Part shown: positions 35,590 to 44,687 of the stretch, piece by piece
Numbering within the stretch: position 1 is the first letter of the stretch
Layout of the letters: every line of letters starts with the position of its first letter
Assembly: GCA_039714555.1 (NCBI GenBank)
Contig: JBDLJB010000008.1
Span: forward strand, 30,146-94,145
Length of the DNA stretch: 64,000 nt
Reading direction: 5' to 3'
DNA from: Namhaeicola sp039714555
Lineage (GTDB): Bacteria; Bacteroidota; Bacteroidia; Flavobacteriales; Flavobacteriaceae
The notes under the pieces: generated by a model
Seen by the model: only the letters and a program-made list of their open reading frames with translations
Told to the model about the DNA's origin: nothing
Database searches by the model: none
Made by a program: the position numbers and the translations under genes

Positions 35590-35618
35590 AAAAAGACAGT
35601 CTAATGGCTGTCTTTTTT
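35590..35618 (+). terminator. Rho-independent terminator of rpsT
   Basis: Stem AAAAGACAGTC / GGCTGTCTTTT with a TAAT loop and a following T-run, 22 nt past the rpsT stop. It may also act for the convergent rodA. Confidence 0.85.
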
Positions 35619-35629
35619 GTTTATATATG

Positions 35630-36907
35630 TTACCATTCATATATTCTATCAGCATCTAATCTAATCATAATAAATAAAAGTAGTGTAAAACCCCATAAAG
35701 AAGATCCTCCATAACTAAAAAATGGAAGTGGAATTCCAATAGTTGGTAATAACCCTATAACCATACCAATATTTATAGCAAAGTGAAATAAAAATATTAC
35801 CACTACACTATAAGCGTAAACTTTACTGAACATTAATTTTTGTCTTTCGGCTATATAGAGTAATCTCAATAAGAACCCTACAAACATTAATACCACAAAA
35901 CTTGTTCCTAAAAACCCCCATTCTTCACCTATTGTACTAAAAATATAATCGGTTTGTTGCTCAGGAACAAAATCACCTTGAGTTCTATCTCCTTGTAAAT
36001 ATCCTTTACCTGTTATTCCCCCTGAACCTATTGTAGTTACAGACTGTGCTGTATTGTAACCAATACCTTGTGTATCGATTTTTTTTCCTAATAGAATATC
36101 AAATCTATCTCTATGCCTTTGTTCAAAAACATTATTGAATACATAATCAACACTAAAAATAAATAATCCTGAAAAAAAATAAATTGCAATCAAACTCAAC
36201 CAATTTCTTCGAAATACCAATTTATTTTTGTAATACAAATAAATAATAAATGTAGTTATCAAAATAAAAGTAATGACTAAGGTTAAAAAGTATCCAAAAT
36301 AAAGTGTAATTATAAATAATAATAAAGCTATAAAACCAATTACAAGGTAGTAAAGTGGCAATCCGAATCTATATAATACAAATATTAAGGATCCGTATAC
36401 CAATGCAGATCCCGGGTCAGGTTGTAAAGTTATCAATAATGCAGGCATTAAGATTATGCCAAAGGTTCTAAGTTGTATTGGCAATTTTTTTAGGTCCATA
36501 CCTCTTTCACTCAAAAAATTAGCCAATGCTAAAGCTGTTGCTGCTTTAGCAAACTCTGAGGGTTGTATACTAAAATTTCCAAAATGATACCATGAAGTAG
36601 CTCCATTTATATTCTTTCCAAAAATAAATAAGCCTATCAATGACAAAAGAGAAATAACATAAAAAACACCTGAATATCTTTCATAAAACTTTCTATCAAT
36701 TGCCAAAATAAAGAAAATCAGAAAAAAACTTAAAAATATAAAGAATATCTGCTTCCCGTATTTAGTTGATAAATTAAATGCAAAAGCTTGATCTTCATTA
36801 AAAGTTGCAGCATAAATGCTTAACCATCCTAAGAAAACAAAGAACAGATAAAAGACTACCAAAAGCCAATCTACACCTTTAAATATGTTATTATTCCTTT
36901 TTCGCAA
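35630..36907 (-). CDS. rodA: Cell-elongation peptidoglycan glycosyltransferase RodA
   Basis: A 425-residue SEDS-family membrane enzyme with about 10 helices that polymerises lipid II for the side wall together with PBP2. Signatures are SIQPSEFAKAATALALANFL, LQPDPGSALVYGSLIFV with the catalytic-type Asp, and GLLPTIGIPLPFFSYGGSSL near the C-terminus. The start codon appears to be TTG at 36905-36907 (then RKRNNNIFKGVDW). It overlaps the end of the PBP2 gene by 17 nt, which suggests translational coupling. It is the last gene of the mre/rod cluster. Confidence 0.95.
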   Translation of the reverse strand: MRKRNNNIFKGVDWLLVVFYLFFVFLGWLSIYAATFNEDQAFAFNLSTKYGKQIFFIFLSFFLIFFILAIDRKFYERYSGVFYVISLLSLIGLFIFGKNINGATSWYHFGNFSIQPSEFAKAATALALANFLSERGMDLKKLPIQLRTFGIILMPALLITLQPDPGSALVYGSLIFVLYRFGLPLYYLVIGFIALLLFIITLYFGYFLTLVITFILITTFIIYLYYKNKLVFRRNWLSLIAIYFFSGLFIFSVDYVFNNVFEQRHRDRFDILLGKKIDTQGIGYNTAQSVTTIGSGGITGKGYLQGDRTQGDFVPEQQTDYIFSTIGEEWGFLGTSFVVLMFVGFLLRLLYIAERQKLMFSKVYAYSVVVIFLFHFAINIGMVIGLLPTIGIPLPFFSYGGSSLWGFTLLLFIMIRLDADRIYEW

Positions 36908-38765
36908 CGTATGATTCTAATAATTGATTAGCATATTCTTCTTCTAAACTACCTTCTAAAATTCTCTTTTCCAACCATTTTCTTTTCACTTTACCGGTTA
37001 GATATTTTTCGACCATCAAACTTGCAATAGGTGCTGCCCATCTAGATCCCCAATAACCATTCTCAACAAAAACTGCAATGGCAATTTTAGGATCATCTTT
37101 TGGTGCAAAAGCAATAAAAATGGAGTGGTCTGTAAATTGAACTTTTTTACCATTAATTCGCATAGAATTCTCGGCAGTACCTGTTTTACCACATATTTCA
37201 ATACTATCTAACTTTGACATTCTCGCCGTACCTTTTTCAAAAACATCTAGCATACCCTCAATAATTGGGTCAAAATGTTGTTTATCTATTGTAGTATATT
37301 TTGGATCTGTATATTTTGGATCTGTAATATTATTCCCTCCAACCTTTTTTAAAATATGAGGTGTATAATAAAAACCTCTATTTGCTACTGCAGCAGTCAT
37401 ATTTGCCAATTGAATAGGAGTAGTTAAAACCTCACCTTGCCCAATAGCATTTGAAATAGTAGTAACAGCTTTCCAACCTCCATTAGGATAAAATTTATTA
37501 TATAGATCTGCATTAGGTATGAGACCTTTTTGGCCTGAAGGCAGATCATAACCTAAATAATTTCCCAATCCAAAACTTTTAACATGATTACTCCATACAT
37601 TCATCCCTTCTGATGGATTTTCGTATTTTTCAATAGTTTTTCGATATACATTTGAAAAATAGGAATTACATGATCTATAAACACCTGTATTTAAATTGAT
37701 TGGTGAACCTACAACCCCACAATGACACGCCATAAAACCACTTATTCCATAACGATAACCATGATAACAATAAAAGGAGGTTTGTGGTGTAATCACACCT
37801 TCTTGCAAACCTATCAATCCGTTGATAATCTTAAAAGGTGAACCGGGAGGATATTGAGCTTGTAAAGCTCTATCCAGCATTGGTTTTTTTATTGTATCAC
37901 TAAATAGTGCAAATGAATTTTTTGATCGTTTTCTTCCAACCAACATGTTAGGATTGTAACTTGGTGTTGAAACCAATGTTAAAATTTCACCAGTGGAAGG
38001 TTCTATCGCAACTACACCTCCTCGTTTATGATTCATTAAGGCTTCAACATATTGTTGTAATTCAATATCAATTGTTAGAGAAATATCTTTTCCGGGTATT
38101 GGCAAAGTATCGTAAATTCCATTTTTATAGGCCCCTATTTCTTTATTAAAGCGATTTTTTTGGATAAATTTGACACCTTTTTTGCCCCTTAAAATGTCTT
38201 CATATTGTTTTTCAACACCTTGATACCCTATTAGTTCTCCTAAATTATAATATGGATTTTTACTTAGTATCCTCTCGTTTACTTCACTCAAATAACCCAA
38301 AACATTTGAAGAAGTATTTAAAGGGTATTTTCGGATATTTCGCTTTTGAATATAAAACCCTTTGTACTTATACATTTTCTCTTGAAGATATGCATAATCT
38401 TCCTTTGAAACCTGAGCCAAAAAAACAGATGGTATTCTAAGAGAATAGTTTTCAGCTTTATAATACTGTTTTAAAAAAATTTGTTTTGAAATTTTAAGTA
38501 AATCACAAAATTCAAGTGTATCTAATGGTTCAACATCCTTTGGTATAACCATAACATCATACGAAGCTTGGTTTGCAACAATTAATTTACCATTTCTATC
38601 ATAAACATAGCCTCTGTTAGGATAAACGAATTTTTCAGTTACAGCCGAATTATTTAATGGTGATTCTCTATATTTATCGGCAAACACCTGTATATAGGAC
38701 AATCTTATCAAAAAAATTGCTCCAACAATAATTATTAAAAAATATAATAAACTTTTACGAGGCAT
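36891..38765 (-). CDS. mrdA: Penicillin-binding protein 2 (transpeptidase for elongation)
   Basis: A 624-residue class B PBP with one N-terminal membrane helix (about 5-22), a dimerisation domain, and a transpeptidase domain. The three active-site motifs are intact: SPFK with Ser309 and Lys312, SCN at 365-367, and KTG at 527-529. Extra cysteines near 333, 347 and 349 (CYHGY, ACHCG) resemble the metal-site cysteine cluster seen in PBP2 of other phyla. A 15-bp direct duplication gives TDPKY twice around residues 481-490. It overlaps mreD upstream by 11 nt and rodA downstream by 17 nt. Confidence 0.96.
   Translation of the reverse strand: MPRKSLLYFLIIIVGAIFLIRLSYIQVFADKYRESPLNNSAVTEKFVYPNRGYVYDRNGKLIVANQASYDVMVIPKDVEPLDTLEFCDLLKISKQIFLKQYYKAENYSLRIPSVFLAQVSKEDYAYLQEKMYKYKGFYIQKRNIRKYPLNTSSNVLGYLSEVNERILSKNPYYNLGELIGYQGVEKQYEDILRGKKGVKFIQKNRFNKEIGAYKNGIYDTLPIPGKDISLTIDIELQQYVEALMNHKRGGVVAIEPSTGEILTLVSTPSYNPNMLVGRKRSKNSFALFSDTIKKPMLDRALQAQYPPGSPFKIINGLIGLQEGVITPQTSFYCYHGYRYGISGFMACHCGVVGSPINLNTGVYRSCNSYFSNVYRKTIEKYENPSEGMNVWSNHVKSFGLGNYLGYDLPSGQKGLIPNADLYNKFYPNGGWKAVTTISNAIGQGEVLTTPIQLANMTAAVANRGFYYTPHILKKVGGNNITDPKYTDPKYTTIDKQHFDPIIEGMLDVFEKGTARMSKLDSIEICGKTGTAENSMRINGKKVQFTDHSIFIAFAPKDDPKIAIAVFVENGYWGSRWAAPIASLMVEKYLTGKVKRKWLEKRILEGSLEEEYANQLLESYVAKKE
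37295..37324 (-). repeat. Perfect 15-bp tandem duplication inside mrdA
   Basis: TATATTTTGGATCTG occurs twice in direct succession on the plus strand. It adds a second TDPKY pentapeptide in a surface-type loop of the transpeptidase domain, without changing frame. Confidence 0.9.
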
Positions 38766-39267
38766 TTTTATTAGTAAAAAGAATGAAACTTATCAAAATT
38801 AAAATAATTGTAAAAATACTTGTTAAAAATGTTTTGGTTAAAATTAATTGAATATTATTTAATTTAAAATACTCTAAACCAAAAATTATAAAATGATGTA
38901 TAAATGTAAGCGTTGTAATAACTAAAAGTGTTTTATTGAATTTTAACTTTCTGAATGAAAAATTATTGAATTCAAGTTCTGTCTTTCCTAAAATACTTTT
39001 GATAACAGGAATTCTGATATAAGCTACGAACAAAGTTGCTGCAGCATTTACACCTCCAGAATTAGAAAAAAAATCTATTGTTAATCCCAATAAAAAACTT
39101 ACTAAAAGAAACGCAGCATCCAATTTTTTAACAGGATAATAGAAAATAAAAACTATATAAAAAAAGGGATTGATATAACCCAGAAAATTGATATTATTCA
39201 ATATCACAATTTGCAGAACCACCAAGCCTATAAACACAAATGCAATATTTAAATTCTCTCTATTCAT
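38755..39267 (-). CDS. mreD: Rod shape-determining protein MreD
   Basis: A 170-residue inner-membrane protein with five to six hydrophobic spans. The sequence is poorly conserved, as is usual for MreD, but FFYPVKKLDAAFLLVSFLLG and LTIDFFSNSGGVNAAATLFV match the conserved core, including the DxF.x..G pattern. Its position between mreC (8-nt overlap) and the PBP2 gene (11-nt overlap) settles the call. It is part of the elongasome. Confidence 0.88.
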   Translation of the reverse strand: MNRENLNIAFVFIGLVVLQIVILNNINFLGYINPFFYIVFIFYYPVKKLDAAFLLVSFLLGLTIDFFSNSGGVNAAATLFVAYIRIPVIKSILGKTELEFNNFSFRKLKFNKTLLVITTLTFIHHFIIFGLEYFKLNNIQLILTKTFLTSIFTIILILISFILFTNKNAS

Positions 39268-40090
39268 TTGTTGATTTTTCTTCTAAATTTTTTATTTGCT
39301 CTTTATCAAAATTTTTAATAATCTCAACATATCCCAAAGCACTCATATCATTAAACAGATTAATATTTATAAATTCGTAATTATTATTAACAACATTAAA
39401 ATCTTTAATTGTTCCTACAGGAATTCCTTCAGGAAAAATTGTTGACCTTCCTCCGGTAATAACAGTATCTCCAATTTTAATATTTGCCTGAACAGGTAAA
39501 TCCAAAAACTGAACAGTTTGATAATCTTTTGCATTCCAGCTCAATGACCCAAAATAATTGCTTTTCAATAATTTTATATTAATTTTTGAATTGATATTTA
39601 AAACCGATAAAACAGTTGAATATTTATTTGAAACACTTTTTGTTATTCCAATGATTCCTTTACTATTAATAACTCCCATATCCGAAGCTATACCTTTATT
39701 TTCACCTGAATTTATTGTAATATAATTGTTACTTCTATTGTACTCATTATTGATGATTTTTGAAGAAATATAAAAGTACTTTTGATTGGTATTTACGGTA
39801 CCAATTAATAATTTTTCATTTATTGAGTCTATAATTTTTTCTTTATCCAATAAATTTTTTAAGTATACATTTTCTTCTGCCAGACGAATATTTTCATCTT
39901 TTAAACGAATATATTCTTTAAAATTATTGATTCTTTTATAAATACCACCTGTAATAAAATTGGCAGAATTAACAAATTTACTTCTGTGATAAGAATTATT
40001 TTGAATCGTAAAAAAAACAGCAAATAATTCAAGCAACAAAAAAATTAAGAAGTGTTTATTCTTAAAAATAAAAGAAATTAATTGTTGCAT
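39260..40090 (-). CDS. mreC: Rod shape-determining protein MreC
   Basis: A 276-residue periplasmic protein anchored by one N-terminal helix (about 8-27). A coiled-coil of about 30 residues (EYIRLKDENIRLAEENVYLK) and two beta-domains follow. The conserved core NSGENKGIASDMGVINSKGI and GDTVITGGRSTIFPEGIPVG are textbook MreC. It links MreB and MreD to PBP2. It overlaps mreD by 8 nt and follows mreB by 19 nt. The C-terminus is a short charged tail. Confidence 0.95.
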   Translation of the reverse strand: MQQLISFIFKNKHFLIFLLLELFAVFFTIQNNSYHRSKFVNSANFITGGIYKRINNFKEYIRLKDENIRLAEENVYLKNLLDKEKIIDSINEKLLIGTVNTNQKYFYISSKIINNEYNRSNNYITINSGENKGIASDMGVINSKGIIGITKSVSNKYSTVLSVLNINSKINIKLLKSNYFGSLSWNAKDYQTVQFLDLPVQANIKIGDTVITGGRSTIFPEGIPVGTIKDFNVVNNNYEFININLFNDMSALGYVEIIKNFDKEQIKNLEEKSTNE

Positions 40091-40109
40091 ACTTTTCTAA
40101 ATGAATATT

Positions 40110-41138
40110 CTATTTCATCAAAACACTTTTGTATCTTTCAATGTCTTTTAAAGCTGTTCCTGTTCCTCTAACTACAGCCCGTAAAGGATCATCGGCCACA
40201 TAAACCGGTAAATCAGTTTTTCTAGATAATCGCTTATCTAAGCCACGTAGCATTGACCCCCCACCTGCTAAATAAATACCTGTACTATAAATATCTGAAG
40301 CTAATTCGGGTGGAGTTTGAGATAAAGTTTCCATTACAGCATCTTCTATACGTAAGATTGATTTTTCTAATGCTTTAGCAATTTCGCGATATGATACTTC
40401 AATTTGTTTTGGTTTTCCGCTTAATAAATCTCTACCTTGAATTAAAATATCCTCGGGTGGATTTTCAAGATCTTCAGTAGCAGCCCCAATTTCAATTTTA
40501 ATTTTTTCAGCAGATGCCTCTCCAACAAATAAATTATGTTGTGTACGCATATACATAGCAATATCATTGGTAAAAACATCGCCTGCTACTTTAACAGACT
40601 TATCACAAACAATTCCACTTAAAGCGATAACAGCAATTTCTGTAGTTCCACCTCCAATATCAATAATCATGTTTCCTCTGGGTTGCATAATATCAATACC
40701 TATACCTATTGCAGCAGCCATTGGCTCATAAATCAAATAGATTTCTTTTGCATTCATTTGTTCAGCCGAATCTCGAACTGCTCTTTTTTCTACCTCTGTA
40801 ATTCCAGAAGGAATACAAATAACCATACGTAGAGAAGGCTTGAAAAATCTATTTTTTATCGTTGGTATTTGTTTGATAAACTCTCTTATCATTTGTTCAG
40901 AAGCTTCAAAATCAGCAATAACACCATCCTTTAAGGGTCGAATTGTTTTGATATTTTCATGTGTTTTCCCTTGCATGAGATTCGCCTCTTTACCTATCGC
41001 TATAATTTTTCCTGTTGCCCTGTTTTTTGCAACAATTGACGGACTATCAACAACTACTTTTCCTTTATGAATTATCAATGTATTTGCAGTACCTAAATCA
41101 ATAGCTATATCTTCGGTCAAAAAATCAAAAAAACCCAT
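40110..41138 (-). CDS. mreB: Rod shape-determining protein MreB (bacterial actin)
   Basis: A 342-residue cytoskeletal ATPase. The nucleotide-binding phosphate-1 motif is AIDLGTANTLIIHKG (about residues 12-26), and the phosphate-2 motif is MIIDIGGGTTEIAVIALSGI. The adenosine region is GIYLAGGGSMLRGLDKRL. It directs side-wall growth with RodA and PBP2. It is the first gene of mreBCD-mrdA-rodA. A TACATTTG -7-like box lies at 41187-41180. Confidence 0.97.
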   Translation of the reverse strand: MGFFDFLTEDIAIDLGTANTLIIHKGKVVVDSPSIVAKNRATGKIIAIGKEANLMQGKTHENIKTIRPLKDGVIADFEASEQMIREFIKQIPTIKNRFFKPSLRMVICIPSGITEVEKRAVRDSAEQMNAKEIYLIYEPMAAAIGIGIDIMQPRGNMIIDIGGGTTEIAVIALSGIVCDKSVKVAGDVFTNDIAMYMRTQHNLFVGEASAEKIKIEIGAATEDLENPPEDILIQGRDLLSGKPKQIEVSYREIAKALEKSILRIEDAVMETLSQTPPELASDIYSTGIYLAGGGSMLRGLDKRLSRKTDLPVYVADDPLRAVVRGTGTALKDIERYKSVLMK

Positions 41139-41274
41139 ATATAATTTTCTCTAATTAAATGGTTAATAATGCAGTTTGGCAAATGTAGTAAAATTACCTT
41201 ATTTTAAATAAAAGGAAATCCTAATTTATCAAAAATTACTTTAAAAATCTTTATGGTTGGTTAGTTTTATCTAA

Positions 41275-42801
41275 TTAATGCTTAAAATGTCTTGTTCCTG
41301 TAAATACCATTGACATTTCATGGTCATTACAATAATCAATACTCAAATTGTCTTTTATAGATCCTCCCGGCTGTATAACAGCAGTAATTCCTGCTTTATC
41401 TGCAATTTCTACACTATCAGGAAATGGGAAAAAAGCATCGCTTGCCATAACAGCTCCTTTTAGATCAAAATTAAAATTATTGGCTTTTAGAACTGCTTGA
41501 TTTAATGCATCTATACGAGAAGTTTGTCCTGTACCACTAGCACATAATTGTTTATCTTTGACTAAAACTATGGTATTTGATTTGGTGTTTTTACAAATTT
41601 TTGAAGCAAATAATAGATCTTCAATTTCTCTTTCGTCAGGATGTAATTTTGTAGCTTGTTTTAAAATAGATATATCATCTGTAATATTGTCTTTTTCTTG
41701 AGATAAAACTCCATTTAAAGCAGTACGATATTGAGTTTTTGGTAATTCAATATCTTTTTGAATTAATATAATTCTGTTTTTCTTTCCTTTCAAAATTTCT
41801 AAAGCAACTTCATCATACTCAGGCGCAATAACTACTTCACAAAATAATTTATGTATCTCTTCTGCCGTAGCTTTGTCAATTTTTTTATTAGCAATTAAAA
41901 TGCCACCAAATGCCGAAACAGGATCACCTGCTAAAGCATCTTTATAAGCTTGTAAAATAGTGTCTCTTTGTGCAATTCCACAAGCATTATTATGTTTTAA
42001 AATAGCAAATGTTGGCCCATCACCTACAAATTCATTCATCAAATTTACAGCAGCATCAACGTCTAATAAATTATTATAAGACAACTCTTTTCCATGTAAT
42101 TTATCAAATAATACCTCTAAATTTCCAAAGAAAAATCCTTTTTGATGTGGATTTTCTCCATATCTTAAAGTGCTAACTTCATTATAACTCTCTCTAAAAG
42201 TAATTTCTTTTTGGTTTAAATATTTAAAGATTGCAGTATCATAATTGCTTGATACAGCAAATGCTTTAGCAGCAAATACTTTACGCTGTTCTAAAGATAT
42301 TTTACCATTATCTTTTGAAAGTATCTCTAAGAACTCTTTATATTGATCCATTGAAGAAACACATATAACATCATTAAAATTTTTTGCTGCTGCACGAATT
42401 AATGAAATACCACCTATATCAATCTTTTCAATAATATCTTGTTCATTTGCCCCACTTGCAACGGTTTTTTCAAAAGGATACAAATCAACGATCACAATAT
42501 CAATTTCAGGGATTTCATATTGCTGTAATTGTTCAACATCTCCTGAATTATCTCTTCTACTCAAAATTCCTCCAAATACTTTAGGATGCAAAGTTTTCAC
42601 CCTTCCTCCTAAAATTGAAGGATAAGATGTTAAATCTTCAACAGGCACTACTTTTACTCCAAGATCATTGATGAATTTTTCAGTGCCACCAGTTGAATAA
42701 ATAATAATTCCTAATTCATTTAATTTTTTAACAATTGGTTTTAAACCATCTTTATGAAATACAGAAATCAATGCAGATCTTACCTTTTTTGTTGTGCCCA
42801 T
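41275..42801 (-). CDS. purH: Bifunctional AICAR transformylase / IMP cyclohydrolase
   Basis: A 508-residue enzyme for the last two steps of purine synthesis. The N-terminal IMP cyclohydrolase (MGS-like) domain covers about residues 1-195 (IIYSTGGTEKFI, VEDLTSYPSILGGRVKTLHP). The C-terminal AICAR transformylase domain contains LRYGENPHQKGFF and the catalytic ILKHNNACGIAQ, with Asn-Ala where many homologues have Asn-Pro. It ends AVIQPGGSIKD and the catalytic-type MVFTGTRHFKH. It lies 136 bp upstream of mreB with its own promoter, so it may or may not be part of the mre transcript. Confidence 0.96.
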   Translation of the reverse strand: MGTTKKVRSALISVFHKDGLKPIVKKLNELGIIIYSTGGTEKFINDLGVKVVPVEDLTSYPSILGGRVKTLHPKVFGGILSRRDNSGDVEQLQQYEIPEIDIVIVDLYPFEKTVASGANEQDIIEKIDIGGISLIRAAAKNFNDVICVSSMDQYKEFLEILSKDNGKISLEQRKVFAAKAFAVSSNYDTAIFKYLNQKEITFRESYNEVSTLRYGENPHQKGFFFGNLEVLFDKLHGKELSYNNLLDVDAAVNLMNEFVGDGPTFAILKHNNACGIAQRDTILQAYKDALAGDPVSAFGGILIANKKIDKATAEEIHKLFCEVVIAPEYDEVALEILKGKKNRIILIQKDIELPKTQYRTALNGVLSQEKDNITDDISILKQATKLHPDEREIEDLLFASKICKNTKSNTIVLVKDKQLCASGTGQTSRIDALNQAVLKANNFNFDLKGAVMASDAFFPFPDSVEIADKAGITAVIQPGGSIKDNLSIDYCNDHEMSMVFTGTRHFKH

Positions 42802-42823
42802 AATGTATATTTGATATGAGATA

Positions 42824-42854
42824 CAAAACTACTAAATCGCATTAGTTTTCACAA
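42824..42854 (-). promoter_or_regulatory. Promoter of purH
   Basis: On the minus strand TTG at 42854-42852, a 20-nt spacer and TAGTTTTG at 42831-42824 fit the -33/-7 consensus. The start codon is 22 nt downstream, implying a short leader. Confidence 0.6.
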
Positions 42855-42980
42855 CATAAAATAATCTAAAATGAAATATTTTTTATATTCAATTTTTCAT
42901 TTTAAACTAAACAAATTAGCTTCAAATATTAATATAAAGTATATTTTATTTATATTGATGGATGTTTTTTAATATTAGTA

Positions 42981-44183
42981 ATGAGCAATATAAAACTAGG
43001 TTTAAAAAATAACTGGAAACAGTTTGTTTTATTAATTATTGTCAATGCTTTTGTAGGAGGGATGGTTGGATTGGAAAGATCTATTTTACCACAACTCGCC
43101 GAAGAAAAATTTGGCTTAATTGCTAAAACTGCTATTTTGTCATTTATTATAGTTTTTGGTATAACAAAAGCAATAACTAATTATTTTACAGGAACTTTTG
43201 CTGATAAAATTGGCCGAAAGAACTTGCTTATTATTGGATGGATCATTGCTATACCAATTCCATTTATTCTTATTTATACAAATTCTTGGTCATGGATAAT
43301 TTTTGCAAATCTGTTATTAGGAATAAATCAAGGTTTAACCTGGTCGAGCACTGTTGTCATGAAAATTGATCTGGTTGGTGAAAAAGACAGAGGATTGGCA
43401 ATGGGGTTAAATGAATCTGCCGGATATTTAGCAGTGGGTGGTGTTGCTTTTTTAACCGGATGGATAGCCTCTGAATATGGACTTCTTCCCTACCCTTTTT
43501 ATATTGGGATCTTAATTTCTATTTTAGGGTTGTTATTTTCGATATTTTTGATCAAAGACACCAAACACCATGTTGCCAAAGAATCTAAAAACAGTAATAT
43601 TCCACTTTTAAAAAACATTTTTTGGCAAACAACCTGGAAGAATAACAATTTGGGTTCAATATCTCAGGCCGGCTTGGTAAACAACCTAAACGATGGAATG
43701 ATTTGGGGATTATTTCCATTACTTTTGGCAAGTTTAAATTTTAATCTACAACAAATAGGTATTATTGTAGCTGTTTACCCAACCGTTTGGGGTTTAGGAC
43801 AGTTAATCACAGGAAAGTTAGCAGATAAATTACCAAAAAAAAATATGTTATTTTGGGGTATGCTTTTACAAGGAATAGCTCTTTTACTAATGGCATATTC
43901 AAAAACCAATACACAATTTATAGTTCTTTCAATTTTTCTAGGAATAGGAACAGCTATTGTTTATCCTACTTTTTTAGCTGGAATTGCAGATTACACCAAT
44001 CCAACACAACGTGCTAAGAGTATTGGAGTTTTTAGATTATGGAGAGATCTTGGCTATGCTATAGGTGCAGTCCTTACAGGAATTTTTGCAGATGCTTTTG
44101 GAATTTCTTCTTCAATAATATTAATTGCTATTCTCACCTTAATATCAGCTTCTATCATTTTGATTAGAATGGATAAAAAATAG
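42981..44183 (+). CDS. MFS transporter
   Basis: A 400-residue major-facilitator protein with 12 predicted helices. The loop 2-3 motif is present as GTFADKIGRKNLLIIGWI (about residues 73-90) and a related GKLADKLPKKNMLFWGM in the second half. The motif DLGYAIGAVLTGIFAD lies in helix 11. Substrate is unknown. The general pattern is close to drug/metabolite exporters. It is a single gene, ending 2 nt before the convergent GAF gene stop. Confidence 0.88.
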   Translation: MSNIKLGLKNNWKQFVLLIIVNAFVGGMVGLERSILPQLAEEKFGLIAKTAILSFIIVFGITKAITNYFTGTFADKIGRKNLLIIGWIIAIPIPFILIYTNSWSWIIFANLLLGINQGLTWSSTVVMKIDLVGEKDRGLAMGLNESAGYLAVGGVAFLTGWIASEYGLLPYPFYIGILISILGLLFSIFLIKDTKHHVAKESKNSNIPLLKNIFWQTTWKNNNLGSISQAGLVNNLNDGMIWGLFPLLLASLNFNLQQIGIIVAVYPTVWGLGQLITGKLADKLPKKNMLFWGMLLQGIALLLMAYSKTNTQFIVLSIFLGIGTAIVYPTFLAGIADYTNPTQRAKSIGVFRLWRDLGYAIGAVLTGIFADAFGISSSIILIAILTLISASIILIRMDKK

Positions 44184-44185
44184 AC

Positions 44186-44647
44186 TTATTTTGGTATATC
44201 TAACTCTGCTACTTTACTACAAACAAACTCTAATAATTCTTCATCTTGATTTGTGAATGGTGATTTTTGATGAGAATCAATATCAATTTGCCCAATATTA
44301 AGCCCATTTTTAAATATTGGTACAACAATTTCAGATTTTACATCTACACCACAAGAAATATAATTATCTTGCTCACTAACATCCTGTACTACAAAATTTT
44401 TATTACTTAAGGCTACTTGTCCGCATATTCCTTTTCCAAACGGTATAATAGTATGTTCAGTGGGTTTTCCAGAAAATTGCGCCAACTTCAATACTTTTTT
44501 TTCGCCATTTATAAAATAAAACCCCACCCAATCAAAATAATCAATTTCATTTCTTAAAAGATCACAAATACCTTGTAACTTAACACTTAATGTAGTTTGA
44601 TTAGAAATAATTCTATTTATTTTATTATTTATCGTTACTTTTTCCAT
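44186..44647 (-). CDS. GAF-domain protein, free methionine-(R)-sulfoxide reductase type
   Basis: A 153-residue single GAF domain. The start is the ATG at 44645-44647 (MEKVTINNKINR). A longer frame needs a TTG and reaches nearly to xrtF. DYFDWVGFYFINGEKKVLKL, PFGKGICGQVAL and KSEIVVPIFKNGLNIGQIDI match the fRMsr family. Of the three cysteines of the E. coli enzyme, the equivalents of Cys94 (here Cys75) and Cys118 (here Cys99) are kept with the same 24-residue spacing. The equivalent of Cys84 is replaced. Reduction of free Met-R-sulfoxide is therefore plausible, with a Cys75-Cys99 disulfide. Confidence 0.82.
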   Translation of the reverse strand: MEKVTINNKINRIISNQTTLSVKLQGICDLLRNEIDYFDWVGFYFINGEKKVLKLAQFSGKPTEHTIIPFGKGICGQVALSNKNFVVQDVSEQDNYISCGVDVKSEIVVPIFKNGLNIGQIDIDSHQKSPFTNQDEELLEFVCSKVAELDIPK

Positions 44648-44687
44648 TTCTTTAATTAAATTTGAAAGCAACAAAATTATTGATTCC

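Noticed and set aside
44648..44674. Longer N-terminus for the GAF protein
   Set aside because: It starts at TTG, adds a non-family extension and leaves little room for the divergent xrtF start.
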